Assembly (NCBI GenBank): GCA_013398015.1
Contig: VZRR01009809.1
Span: forward strand, 186,001 to 250,000
Direction of reading: 5' to 3'
From: Oreocharis arfaki
Taxonomy: Eukaryota; Chordata; Aves; Passeriformes; Paramythiidae
Length of the DNA: 64,000 nucleotides
In this document: one piece after another, positions 11,551 to 25,000 of the stretch
Numbering within the stretch: the stretch's first letter is position 1
Layout: each line of letters begins with the position of its first letter
Notes under the pieces: generated by a model
Told to the model about the DNA's origin: nothing
The model's database searches: none
What the model saw: the letters and a program-made list of their open reading frames with translations, nothing else
Translations under genes and position numbers: made by a program

Positions 11551-13911
11551 TAGCTCCAGTGATGATGGAGACAGCACTTTCTGATTTCACAGGCCAGCAG
11601 CTAACAGATGGAACATGGATATGTCTTCAGTCTGTGGGAACATTCCAAGGGGTTCATGCTGAGTGTCCAGCTATGCTGTTCTCATCTCAGCTGATCAATG
11701 ATTCCAGTGACACTTAAAAATCCAGGCTGTGCTCTGCCTCCTGCTTCAGCAGCAGCAGCAGCAGCTAACCCTGCCCATGTCTCAGTGGTGTATTTCGAAC
11801 AGGGAAGAGCACAGTGAAAGCCAACCAGAGCAAGGGAAGTGCAAGTGAGAGCTGAACCTGTGTCCCAACTCCTCTCTGCACAATTAACCCTCTCAACACC
11901 AGGAGCTGCCAAGGGCCCTGCAGAGAGGTGCCCAACCTGCGCTGCTGGACACAGCTCTGTGTGGGTTTAAGCTCTTTGTCCTGGAGTTGACTCTGAGCTG
12001 TGGAAGGGGGAAAAAGCTGAGTTAATATTCACACAGAGAAAGTCGATGAGTTGATGTCCAGTCTCAAAGCACAGCCCTCCTGCAAATGACCAACATTTAC
12101 CCAGCAAGTGAAGGGCAATCCCTTCTGCTGCAGCATTGGCTGCCTTCTAGAAACACCACAGCCAAGCACCAATAGCTTGGGTGAAAGCAGGTGCTTGTGG
12201 AGGTTAGAATGGCCTTTCCCAGACCTGCCCCTCCCAGGTCGGGTGTTCTTGTCTCTCAATTGAAAATCTACTGGAAGTTCTATTTTTCCCCACTTTCTCA
12301 CTTTCAGTTTTATTTTGTCTGTACAAACATCAACACTAACACCCAAAACATTACTTCAGTGGCAAAGGAATAATAGAGTTCCCACAAACCAGGTGATGTT
12401 CCCATGACAGTCATGTGAAAGGTAGAACATTCAGAGATCCCAGAGGCACTTGAGTGGTGAGCATCATTGCTGCACCTCCAGGAGGAGCAACCAGGCGAGT
12501 CTGGCTGTGCTGCAGGAATGCTGAGCCACACCTTTCACCTCCTGCCCATCCCCCTCCCCAGCTGCAAGACCAGAGGATGAGAAAAGACCTCCACCATCCA
12601 CACCACACAGCCCACCAGGAATGTCTCCATCTCTTCTCCAAGCCAAGGTTTAGTTTCCTCCTTCCCCTCATCTTCAGGAGACTTTTCCAGATCATTACCT
12701 CTCTTCTATCAAAGAGGTATCAAAATCTTCTTATGACTTCCCAAATGCTTTCATGGCCTGCATGCTGCATTTGTTCTTGTTCCAAGACAGTCCTTTAGCT
12801 TAAGTAGTTTTCTTCCTCCTCTTTGTTTATCCCCCCTTCTCTCATTGCACTCAGGTCTCTTTTGGTCATTGTTTGTTCCTCCTGCACCAGCCAACCCTCC
12901 CTCTCTCCACGCAGACCAGCTCAGCCCCTTCCAGAGCCTTTCCCTGCCCCTTCCCATCGCTGTCCTTCAAGGAGTGAGAGGTCTGCAGAGCTCCTGGATG
13001 TGGTCACACCTGGGCAGGGATGCAGTACTCACATTCACCCATTCCTAGTGGGAAAAACATTGCCTGGGCTAAGCCTTTTCCAGAGCTGCACCATGCTGGC
13101 AGCTCCCCATCCCCTGTGACAGATGAGTGGAAACAACTTTCTCTCCTGTTCTGTCATTTCCAAGTGATGAGGCCCAAGCTCCAAGCAGAAATTCCTGTTA
13201 TTACTCCCAGCGTGCACAGCTCTGCACTTTGTACTATTACATTTCATTCTGCTTCTATTACTTCCCTCGTCAGGATCATCCAAGTGTTTTATTTGTTATA
13301 TTTGATCCGATTTTCCATTTACCTTCGGGTCTTTAATTATTCTTTCCTTGCAAATTTATTCTGAGCTTTGCATACCGTTGATGTCTCTAGTTGCCTGGAT
13401 CCTTTATTTCTTTTTTAAAACAGGAGAACTGGGCTTGTCATTTTTTCTGCTCTACTTTTGTATTAAAAATCCCGGAGATTTCGTGGACTCACAATTTAGT
13501 GTGCCAGTTCTTTCAGGAGTCTGGGTTGGATTATTTGTTCCCCCTGGTTTCAGTGCATTAAAATTCTTTCAGTTTTGCTTTCACCTTGGATGTTGAAATT
13601 TCCATTTTTATAAATCTCATGCCCATTAGTGATCATCCCTGTGCCCTTGTGTCCTGCAGCAGCCTCCTTATTGAAAACTGAAGCAAAGTGCTCATTTAGA
13701 ATTTTTTTTCTGCAACTACATTTGTTTTTTATTTCATCCAGCTTGCTTTCTTTTCTGTCTGTGTGACCTAAGATTTTTTATTTAAAATACATTGGCAAGT
13801 TGTAGCTCAGCTTGCATTTCGGCAAGTCTCATTTCGGCAACCTCATTGCAGTTTCTGCACTCTGAGGGAGTTTGTTGATTCATCTCTTCTTCAGTCCCTT
13901 TCAGGCTCTTG
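11551..13911. other. Intergenic, with a six-unit CAG repeat
   Basis: The stretch is mostly unique. A CAG trinucleotide run of six units lies at 11747-11765. A pyrimidine-rich area spans about 12600-12960, and a T-rich area about 13240-13800. No gene is recognised; the 105-codon minus-strand frame at 12029-12346 and its neighbours lack any domain. Confidence 0.5.
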
Positions 13912-14216
13912 TTCCAGCCCCTGCCATGGGCAGGGACACCTTCCACTAGCCCAGGCTGCTCCAAGCCCCGTCCAGCCTGGCCTTGGACACTGCCAGGGAT
14001 CCAGGGGCAGCCACAGCTGCTCTGGGCACCCTGCGCCAGGGCCTCCCCACCCTCACAGGGAACAATTCCTTCCCAATATCCCATCTAACCCTGTCCTCTG
14101 GCAGTGGGAAGCCATTCCCCTTGTCCTGGCACTCCAGACCCTTGTCCAAAGTCCCTCCCCAGCTCTCCTGGAGCCCCTTCAGGCTCTGGAAGGTCTAAGG
14201 TGTCTTCTCTTCTCCA
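13912..14216 (-). repeat. CR1 LINE fragment
   Basis: It carries the complement of the CR1 3' region: GCCATGGGCAGGGACACC, the CTGGCCTTGGACACTGCC segment, GGGCAGCCACAGCTGC, CCTCACAGGGAACAATTCC and a final CTTCTCTTCTCCAG block. The true 3' octamer tail is missing on the left, where the copy begins abruptly near GTTCCAGCCCCTGCC. The sequence is close to the other copies of this subfamily, which suggests a fairly young insertion. Confidence 0.92.
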
Positions 14217-17200
14217 GCATCAGGAACATCTGCCATAAATTTGATAGAACAATCTCTGTTCCCAGGGTCTGCAGGTGACCACGGCCTCTCTCCTTCTTGG
14301 AATACTCTAATCACTACTTTTGACATCACCGGGTAGCTGAAGAAAAGTAGTCTGATTTTTTCTTCTGTTCTTATTTTGTAACAATAAGAATGACCTTGTT
14401 CCCCTACTCACCCAACAGCAAAACCTTACGGCAACAATAAAATAAAAACCGAAACAAGAAACTTTTCTCAGAAATTAGCAACCTTTTCCCCTGCACATGG
14501 GGTTTCTGTGGTTGGAGTATTATTTAAAAGAGCTTAGGTTACTGATACTGCAATTTAGATCTGACTAAAAAAAGACCCCTCTGCCAAAGCTGAGGTTTCT
14601 CCTCTGCATTTCTTCTACGTAAAGATTCCTCAGGTGCCTGCAAGTGCGGTGTCTCTGGATGGGTTTTAAATGGCCCAACCAAACAAAGAAAAAGCAATTT
14701 TAGTGTGGGCCAGTGTTTGAAAAGAGAGCCCGGAGAGTCTTGCTCCACACCAAGATATTCTGCAGCAAAAGGGGGCATCCTGCACCAGCCATCCTCATCC
14801 TCTGTTTTGTTTGAGTATTTCTCATCTGTTTGGGTTTTCTTTTGGTTTTGGTTAGTTGCTTGGCTTTGTTTGACTTGAATGAGATTCATCATTCCACTGA
14901 AATATTCTGACTAGGGAGAGACAGCAAGCTCCACTCATTTTTAGAGCCCAGTAGGAAGCATTTTCCATCCCAGTGAAAAGTGCTGAGAGGTTAAAAGAAT
15001 TTCTCAATTCATACAGAGATGAAACCATTGTTAAAACCATCCTTATTAAAAAGAAGAAAGTATGATATCCCTGAGTTTAGGGCCACGCTAACCTGGACCC
15101 AGCTCTGGCTTTTCTTTGAGCTAATCCAGCACCTCATGTCCAACCCAATCCTGTGTTCCCTCAGGAAGCTCAGGATTCTGCTTTTGAGGTGTTCCAAGAG
15201 GGACAGGAGTCTCCTCGTGTCACACAGAGCCAGGAGAGCAGAGCTGCAGGGTCAAACCAAGGAAGGAGTGAATTCTGGTGGGTGTGGGACTGGGATGGAC
15301 GGGAGCAGGCACCTCAGGGAGAAGGGGAGGCCATGGGAGCAGCAGAAAGGGACTGCTGGAAGGCAGGGGAGGATAATGTAAATAGAGAAACACATGCACT
15401 TGCCATCTCTGGCACCCAGAAGTTTCCCAGCTCTTGATTTTCCATATGGGGGATCCTCACTGAGGAACCATTCTGGGGGGGCCCAGTCCAACCCCAGCAC
15501 TCTTGATGGTCCTGAGGGTCCCTGCTGCTGGTTCCTGCCAGATACATCCTGCAGATCCCATGGGTGGAGTCCCCAAATGCTGAGTCCAACCCATGACACA
15601 AAGCTGTTAGGACAACCTCATAAATCTCTGTCTTTGGAATGACGAGTCAGCTCTACTGCAAAAGGGAACGAGGACAGAGATGAGTTCTTTAAATGCATTT
15701 GGTCAAGAAAAGAGTTCTAGTTTTTGTTGGAGCTGTTAACTTTCTTCGCTGTGAAATAATTCCTTTCCTAATGAGGTTCAGCCCAACTTAGGAAAAGAAA
15801 GTGAGTTCATTCAGCATTTGTTATTCCTCTGATTAACCAGAAAAGTGATTGTAGGCAGTGATTTTTCCCTATCAGACCTCCCAGATGCCGTTATTTGCAA
15901 CACTATAAAAGCTTTCTCTAATGAAATCCAGCTTGAACTAATAAAGACTAGATTGGCCTTGACAATGACACCTTTTGCTCCAGTTCATGCAAAAACTACC
16001 CAAGAATGACCTTAGGAGTGCAGGGAAGTGTTTGTGGGTGCTGTTGGTGGAGCCTGTGACACCCCTTTGTGCGGGATTTTCTGTAGGCTCCATTAGTGGG
16101 ACTGAGCCAACACAAATCTCAATCTGAGAGCTCATCACACACTAATTTACTGCAGGTCCTGCTATAAATAATGCATCCAGTGAGGAGCTCAACAGCCCTT
16201 AGTGGAGTAATGCACTTAGGCTTCTTCCTCCCACAGAGGCCAAAGCTCACATCTGTGCTGTTATCACAGGAGAGCTTTTCCAAATCACCTCAGTGACTTA
16301 GGATCAGGATAGGAAAGACTCTGGGATTTAGCCACCTTACATCTCAGTCAAGATATTTATACCTCTGTCAGGGTATTCCTGCCTTTATGGTCAGGAAATG
16401 CTGGCTGAAAAGCAGAAAGATCTGTTTAGATATTCCATGGGGATGAGACGTGAGTTCCCCATGGGGTTTTCCAGTCACTCCAGTGAGGGCCAGCAGTGGA
16501 GGGGAGGACAAGAATGGTCACAGTGGCACTGTCCCTAGTGCTGCTGAGAGACCCCCAGGGCAGCAGCAAGAGGCTCTTGGCAGGGATGGGGTTGAGGACT
16601 CACCACAACCTCAGTCTAACACCTGCAAGATGAGAAGATTATTGGTCAAAATTGATTTTGAGAAATGGGGTCAGAAGACCTTCTGAAAACCCATTTAAAT
16701 GCCTTTTCTTGCCATCCAAGAAGAGGATCCAGGTGATCCAGTCTTCCTGCTGTTGCACTGCCTGTGCAGTGAGGGTGAAACCTGGAGCTCCTCACAGAGC
16801 TGTGCAGTCTGTGCCTCTCCAGGTTTTCAGCACAGGGGCGGTTTTAGTGACAGACTGGATATTTTTGGTTTCTGTTCCACCTCTTCTCTCTCAAGAATCT
16901 GAAGAGATCTTGGCTGACACCTTCCCTGCCTTGTGTGTTGTTTTGATTTTTTTTCCCCTCATTATTCTTTCAGTTAACCCCCTCTTGTGTCCCCTTACAA
17001 AACCCTGAGGGAGCTTTGGCCTTTCTACCCACAAGTATGCCACGGCTGTATGGGGTTTGTACTGTTCAAGATGAATAATGTAGATTCCTTGGAGTTTTCG
17101 TGCCTTTTCTTCCCTTTACTGGCATTTCAACAGTGCCACAGATTTTTTGCAGCCTTCCAGTCTCTCTGACACAACAAGCTCTCTTGCTCCCTGTTTCATT

Positions 17201-18856
17201 GTGGGTATGTTTTGGCCTCAAGTCCCCTCACATCCTTCACAAGGGTCGCTTGTTCCCTCTGTTCATGAAGTTTCCATGGGGCAGGAGAGGCATTTCCCCA
17301 GGCCAGGGATCAATTGTGGATGTGAGGACCCTACCAACCTCCAGAGTGTCCCCAGCGTGTGGAGGCTTCTTCTGGGGAGTGGGCTGAAAAAGCAAATAAA
17401 GAGAGTTGTGTTGCATGCTCTACTTTGCCTTCAGCCTGGAAGGGCTGAAGTGCACATGCCTGGGTATGGAGCAGGGATGTGCTGGTGCAGGTGAAGGTAC
17501 CACATGCCCAGGGATGGTGTTGATGGCTTTCTTGGGCAGAGATCTTCAAACTAGAATCATTTTTGCCCAGCATGGGGTGCAGGGGTGAAACAAGGGCCTC
17601 ACGCCCAGTGAGGCCACTCAGACATTCAGAAGCTGATTTTTGCCAGTTGCTCTGAAGAAAACCCTTCAAACTCTCCTAAAAACTACCATATAATTGATAC
17701 AGCTCCTTGGGACCCCTGAGATGTGTTCTCCTGTTTGTGTGGCAGCGAGTTCAACAACAACATATGCACAGGCCCTGAGAAACAGCCTTTGGAGGTTGCC
17801 CTTGGGGTCTAGTTTGAGATGCACCAGGGGCCTCCCCCTGCCCCCGCCAGGCTCCACATCCACTCCTATCTTGCCCATGGCTCTTCCTACCCCGCAAACT
17901 CCCCATGCCCAAGGCTGAGCCCTACAACAAGCACTGGGGCAATGGGGCAGGAAGAGCACGAGTCCCACTCTGGGCAGCCACCACCACCACCTGGTATCAA
18001 AACTCAGCCACTGGAAGCTTGGGTTTGAGTCAAATCCCTGGTTACACCATGAGAGTCCCCAGCTTATTAAGCACGGAAGCAGCAGCCCAGCTTTGTTTGA
18101 GAGAGGATTTAGGAAATGTAACAAGCTGTTTTGCTGTGAGATGCTGAAAGGGGAAGAACAGAGCTGTAGTAGTTGTGTTGGTTGTTTTTTTTTTTTCCCC
18201 GAGTCCCTTTTTATCTTTTGGCAGCCCTTTGTACAATTAAATAGCTCCACGGGGATGCCATATGTTGCCAATAGTTTTACACTTCTCAGTAGTGGGAGGC
18301 TGGAACACTTTCCAAATTGACATGATAGGAACCCATTACAAAATTCTTCTCTAAGAGGAACAGCTAAATGTTCTGTCAAGGAACTGAATTAAAAATAGAC
18401 CAACTGGTATTGTTATCTCCCCAAAAGAATGCACTTGGCATCATGCACAACATGGTACATCTGGTGGTACATCTCTGCTCCTGGGAGCCCCAGCAGGGGC
18501 CTGGAGGGCTGTACGGGGTGAGGGGCAGGGCTGGGGCCAGACCCCAGGGGCAGAGGGGTGGGTTTGGGACCTGCCTTCCCTTCCCCACAGCAGCTGAACA
18601 ATGCAGTCCTGCCAAAGCCACTGCCCCGGGCAATGTGCTGTCCTGGAGATGTCCCTGCCTGCCACCACGGAGGGTGCTGCAGGAGGACCTCATGGGACTG
18701 CCTGCACTTGCCTAAGCTCCAGCACCCTCCAGATAAGTGTCTTCCTGCTGTGCTGGAGGATGGTGTCACCTAAGTGCTCCTCAGGTCAAAGCTGGGAGGT
18801 GTCAAATCCACTTCAGTGCTGTGTGTTGGTGCAGCACACAAAACCTGCTCAAACAG
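14217..18856. other. Intergenic, no gene supported
   Basis: Unique sequence with no recognised repeat. It includes a 237-codon minus-strand frame (17666-18379), the longest one free of Ns. That frame contains a WWWW run from a CCA/CAC-rich patch and a poly-Lys patch made by a T-run at 18186-18197, and has no domain or family resemblance, so I treat it as chance. A short tandem duplication of GGTACATCT lies near 18461-18475. AT-rich parts at 15640-16160 could be regulatory, but nothing specific can be shown. Confidence 0.5.
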
Positions 18857-19056
18857 ATTTTACTTCCCTGTGAGGGTGCTGAGGCCCTATCACAGGCTGC
18901 CCAGAGGAGCTGTGGCTGCCCCTGGATCCCTGGAAGTGTCCAAGGCCAGGATGGATGGGGCTTGGAGCAGCCTGGGACAGTGGAAGGTGTCCCCGCCCAT
19001 GGTATTTAAGATCCCTCCCAACCCAAACCACACTGTGATTCTACAATTCTGTGAAT
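18857..19056 (+). repeat. CR1 LINE fragment, 3' end, sense strand
   Basis: In plus orientation it reads CCTGTGAGGGTGCTGAGGCC, then the GGCAGCC-to-GGATCCCTGG block, GTCCAAGGCCAGGATGGATG, GTGGAAGGTGTCC and CAACCCAAACCACACTGTG, ending in a worn octamer tail (TGATTCTACAATTCTGTG). About 200 bases are present. The tail shows that the 3' end is intact and the 5' side truncated. Confidence 0.93.
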
Positions 19057-22000
19057 TGACTTTCTCACCATTTGTTGCCTTCATGAAAATAGACATTTTT
19101 GCCCTCCCCCACCCCCTCTCTTATCTTTGGCTGCCTTGTTCTTTACTTGTTTGCTCAGTGACTCCTCTCTGCAGGGCGGGTTGCTAGTTCTGCTGTGGGA
19201 CCTGTGGGGACACATCCAGCATGCAGCTGTGGGCGGTGGAAGGGGGATCTCTTAATAACTTGATAACAGCTATTAAGTAAATACCACACACTGCAACAAA
19301 ATGCTTCACTTCAACCTCAAGCAGGGTGGGGTTAACTACCAGAACTGAGTTGTTTACCTTGGGCTGAAGCGCCTGAATAGGGGGACTGTGAAAATGTGCT
19401 CCCATGAATTGCTGGTTTCCACAAGGGCTTCTGTTCTATGGTAGTGACAGCTTAAATAAGCAGAAGGATTTTCTTTTTATCTCAGTTATGCCTCTCCTAC
19501 AATCCCAGAGCATCATTCACACAATCAAAAATTGCCAGTGTGCGGGGTACTACAATTGCAGTGAGAGCTGCCCCTTTATTTACTGTGATGCTGTGCTGAT
19601 ATTGAGTTAGTTTTAAAAAAATGGACTTAAAAAAGCCTCTGTGATTTGTACTTGAAGTTTCTATTGAGAAACAGGAAACCAGCAGCAAAATAAGGAGCCT
19701 ACCAGGTGGCAATGTTGGGTCAGGGTGAATTGGTCTGGTTTTGGTGTCCCTGGCCCTGGGAGTGAGCCATGCCAAGCTTCCCTGGATCTCTGGGATAACC
19801 TGCTCTGGGGTTGTGTTTGTGGAGTGTGTGCTGGGCACAGGGGAGCTCTGCTGAGAGGGAAGGTGTGTTAACCTGGCTGCATAACATCTTCATGGGGTTT
19901 GGACACCTCTGTGAGCCCAGCGAACACGTCTGTGCTTATAGACCTCTGTAGGTCTCTGGGAGTCGTGTCCAGGGGCAGATGCAGTAGGAGATCGGCAGTT
20001 TAAGAGGCACCCAGTGGCATAATTCAGACAACTGGACTATTACAGTTGCCAAAACAAGGGATTTCTCATGTGTCTGCCAAAAAAACCTCAGAGGACAGTA
20101 CCTAGTGTGGTAGAGCATATCCAGAATTCCGCTATAGCAATGCCATTTTGGTAAATTAAAAGTTAAGAGCACAACATGTTCCAATGTTTTTTCCCCTTTT
20201 TGCCCTGCGGGTCTCTAGATCAAATCCCAGCTCAGCTCCTTCTCCTCCATGCATGCCACCACAACGGCCCACAGCTACAGGAAGGGCTGGTCCTCACCCT
20301 GTCCCCCCTCACCACAGAGCCTCTGAGTGCTCCCCATGGGCTGAGGAGGCTTTTGGGTCACCCATTTCTGGGGGGTGCTGCGAACCCTCTGTGCCTTTGG
20401 TGGGAGCAGGTATGGACCCACCTGTTCTTGAGTCAAGTCCAAGCCAATGTCTTGCCTTCCAGACAGGACCAGTGCCTGTAGGCTGGAGTAAATCAGCATT
20501 TCAGCCTCTGAGACCAAATCCAGCCTTAGGAAGGTGGAGGATTTCAGGTCCCCTCGCAGAGGAGCCTGGACCTGGCTGCTCTGGCTCCCCTTGTGATGCT
20601 GCCAGATTTGAGCTGGGCAGAACTGAGGTCTTGAAGGACTGCACAGAACTGGAGTGACTTCCCCCTCTTCTCCTTCCTGGGCCCCGAGGATCAAGCCACC
20701 CCTGGAGGAGGGAGTTCCACTGTGCCTTTCCTGGGATGTGCAGAGCTGCTCAGCTCATGGAGGCGCTGTGGGGGAAACCTGAGCTGGCTCTGTGCAGGAG
20801 CTCAGGCTGGATCATTGAGTTCTGTCTCTTCTGAAGCTCAATGAATCTAGAAAACCATCTCCCCCTGTCATCTGCGCTAAGAGGTTCACAGCGCCTGCAC
20901 AAAAGTGCTTTTATGTCTGCTTCATGCATATTGAGAGTTGACATTAAAAGAGGTGGAAAGAAAGAACAATCCATTAGGCTCTGTGCACTAAATCCTAGAT
21001 TTCAAACTGACACATCTAAAAATACCTGTGATATGAAAGCAGATACAGCATGATAATTATATACTGCAGGTCTATTGTACCTTTGTGTTAGATATGGGAT
21101 TCCAGGAGCAAACCAGCCTGGTTCAAGTGAGGAGCCTTGCTGCTGGATGGATTAGTATCACCAGCATCTCAAAATGCTCCAGACCCTGGACCAGGGCTCT
21201 TCAGTGCTGGGAGTTGGCACTGGGTAGCTCTTCCTTGCCCTCGTTTGATGTATTTCTTTGAAGAGTCCTTTGGTGGCTGGCCTGAAACCAGTTTCTTGTG
21301 TGAAGTGGTTAGCATCTGCACCTTCCCACTTTCTGGAGAGATTTCTCATGTCCTTGGATGTGGTAGAAAGAATGTGTCATGAAACTACTGACCTTGGGTT
21401 GGCATGGGGGAGCCATCCAGGCTCTGAATCATTTAACCATGGGAAAGGATGAATTTTGTGTGTTTCTCGCAATATCCTGTAGTTAAAAACTTCAGTGAAA
21501 ATTAAGATTAAATTGTAGGCTCATTAGTTAATGATTTAATTTTATATAAATAGACCCAGTAAATCATGTTCATTATTGCATAATAACACAATTTTGTGTG
21601 TGTTTGTGTTTAAAATGATCTCCATAAGATGCGCCATCCGTATCCCTGCATATGAACCATCTCTCAGCTTTCCCACTCTGACTCAGTGACAACACGGGAC
21701 AGATTTGCCTAAAAATCAAGCCTGCTGCTAGAAGTCTGCTGCCTGCCTGAGAAAACATGGAATATCCTCTTCATCCAGGCAAAACAGCAATGGAGTGGTT
21801 TGGAAACAGCTACTGGGGGAGCAGGAAGGAAGAGAGACCCACACTGCAAAGGCACCTGAGTGTCACTGGTGCTGGGATTTGTGTTGCATTTTCCAGCTTG
21901 ATATTATTCTGAAAGCCAATTCCTGGTCAGGTGGGGTTGGAGAAGGTCTCATTACTTTGGTAAAGGTTCTTTGGGAACCTCTAGCCAGCTCTGCCACCCT

Positions 22001-25000
22001 CACCTTCCACTTCCAAGTTGCTGGGACACTGTGATGATAGTTGTGGGTTGAGCTGGAGAAGAAACTGGCTGGGATCCTCCAGATGAAAGACTCTATAAAA
22101 AGGCAAGTTATTCCCTGTAATTTAAAAGTATTGCCAACCCCAAATGTTAAAAACTTCTGAGGTTCCCAAACCACGGAACCAGCCAAACTGTCACAAGGTT
22201 TTCACTTTTAATTGGAGCTCCTTCTTATTTTCCTTCTGGTTTTGAGTCTGGGTTTGGGACATGTTCTCATTTGCAGGGAAAAGTCACGCTGAAGCACAAA
22301 CTCTCTGGGTTTCAGAAGTGAAACCCGAATCTCTCTCCATCACGTGTCTCTCTTAGAGATGGGGTTTCTAAAATGTCAGAGAGGGGGGAGCATCCTGACA
22401 ACAGCCCCAGAGTGGAGCATGTGCCCCTTTGCTTCCTGTGCGTGTCTCATACGGCTCCTCGCACATCTGCCCCCCTTCCAGCCACTCCCAGAGGGGAACA
22501 TGGACCCCAAAGGCAGCTTTGTCCTTTCCTAGGGAGAGCTAGGGCAGCTCTGTGAGCGGAAATCACTCCTCGTGCTCTCTGAGAAAACCACCTGCGTTGA
22601 AGTGGGTCAAAGAGAGCTGTGAAGTTCACACATCCCCGCTGTGAGAGCAGCGTGTGACAGGGGAGGGTGCGGATGTCACCTCTGGTGCTGAGCTCTGCTG
22701 CCAGCAGAGGTGGCCATGACAGGGAATGTGATTGATATTGGTGCTCAATGCTAGAAAACCCCTCAGGAAGGGCCCCAGAGGAGGGTGATTAGTTTTTATA
22801 ATTGCTTGTTGCCTAACAGGGATGGTCTGTTCCGTGTCCACCCCTCTCCTGGCAGTGACTTCTCTGTGTTTTAGGGGTACTAAAAGCAAACACCACCCAA
22901 CCACAGTGTTTGAGCCTCTTTGCGTCTCTTCCTGTGCTCAAACCACAGGTCAGGCTCTCAGCTGAGCTTCTGGAGGCACCACAGCACAGGCAGAGGTTTG
23001 CTCCCACAGACCCACCAGCTGGGACGTACAAGCAAGGCCTACAGTCCCCCCAGGGAACCGAGCCTGGCTCATGTCCCTTTCCTCAGCAACGTGGGAAACA
23101 GATCCCAGGTCTCCCAAATCCTTGGTTTGTGCTGTTCTAGAAGTAACTCCTGCCTGAGGCATGGCCACGTGTCCAGGATGCTGACGTGGTGGGAGCATGA
23201 GTTGGAAATGAAACCTTCAGGGGTTGAGATGGGCAGTGCCACACTCCCAGTGATGAAAGGGCTGGAATGGGATCCCCCAGAGTGCTGTGGAAAAAGCTGC
23301 ACCTCTGGGCCGCAGCTTCTCCCTCTGCTGTTTCTGGAGACAGGCTCTGACAGGCAGTCCTGGGGAACACTGGATGCAAGGCAGGAGTAGCAAACCTGAG
23401 AGGACAGAGCAAGCCCAGATTTGCTCAGGAACTCCCCTGGCAGCACCAGGAACTGCAGACAGCTCTCCGAGGTGGACATGGATGGCCCTGGGGATGGGAT
23501 GCCATGGCCTTTGGGGCTGCTTTACCATTACAGCTCTTTCTGTCAGGCTGCTTCAGCATCTGCTCAGAGCAATGAGGCTTTTCCCAACTGGAGACCCCTT
23601 CTCTTAGCACTGACAAGACCCAGGCCTCAAAGGAGGAGTCAGGGAGAAAAAGGCTACGAGGTGGGTGAAGGCAAAACACAATTTCAGTGACTGTGTAACC
23701 CCAGCTCTCTCCATATGTGCTTTTTCATGCTTTTCCTCACAGCTTTCAAGAATCTGTCACAACAGTTTTCCACTGAAACACCTATCCTAGCAGGAACCTT
23801 ACTTTAGATACCATTGTTTGTACAATTTCCTATGAATATAAACTGCTCTAAGGACTTCCCTGCTTGTTTAAGGGCACTCACCCTGCAGTGCATCTCCCTA
23901 TCAGTACCAGGTGCATGTGTAACACTGAGAGAAATTCTCAGAAACAGCAGCTCTGAAATCAGTCCTACCAGGAAATTAGGACAAAGGGAGATACTACATC
24001 TTCCCTCGTTATTTTTCAGAGAGAGGGAAAAAAGTTGCAAAGCAGGAAGAGAAAGGGGCTTGTGTGAGTAGCAGAAAAGGAAAAATAGTAACGGGGAAAT
24101 CTAAAAAAAAAACCCCATGTTCATGGAGAAGGAAAAAAAGAGGGGCTAAAGGTGGGGGAAGCCAAAGCCACCTGTCCCCGTGGGCGGTGCCGGGGCTCCG
24201 TTACTCGGTGGCTCTGCAGCAGGTGCTGCTCTGATCCCACATCCTGCCCTGCTCCGCTGATAACGGCCCATGGGACCCCTGCCAAGGGCCTCATCCCGGC
24301 ATTTATGGCTCCTTTCGGTCTCCAAAGGATCTCTGGGTGTGCAGCCGCAGAACACCTCGTTTATAAACCACCTGTGAAGACATTGGTGTGCTGTTCTCCT
24401 CTGCTCGGGCTGGCTGAACAGGGAAAGGAGGGAAATTTGGGAGACAAATGAAATCAAAATGCCCTGTGGGTAAACTCCAGAAATCCAGTGTAGCTTGGCT
24501 TGCTTTTTATAGGATTAGCTATTCCTCTGCATCGTCACACGGGGATAGACACGTCAAGCAAGCACAGATTACTGTCACTATTAAGGTCACCTGCAGGAGC
24601 TACTCCGGATTCCCTCTGATAGCATAAAACCCCAGTCTATTCAAGCAACATAAAGTAAGACAGGCTGTGACAAATTTCTAAGCTACTTCCCCACTGCTTA
24701 TCCCGCCTCAGCCATGAACCCCCGCCGTCGGTGTGCTGAGCACACGGAGCAGGGGCCGGCAGGGTGGGCACGGCCAACGTTCAGGAAAATCAGGCGTCTC
24801 CGGTGTTTGCTGACAGGAATGGGAATGATATTTGTTTTCTGATAACAAGGTTGGTACTTTGCTCTTTTGCAAGGTAGTTTTAAAAGCAGTTACTCTGGGG
24901 AGGGATTTAACTCCTTCCAATAACCTCTGTCCCTGCCCCTGCCCACAGAGATGACGTAAAACTCGTGAAGCTCCTGAACACTCAAAGATATCCAGATGCC

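Noticed and set aside
17666..18379. 237-codon minus-strand frame, the longest without Ns
   Set aside because: It contains poly-Trp and poly-Lys runs made by simple sequence and has no domain or family resemblance. Plus-strand frames are open over the same bases. Consistent with chance.
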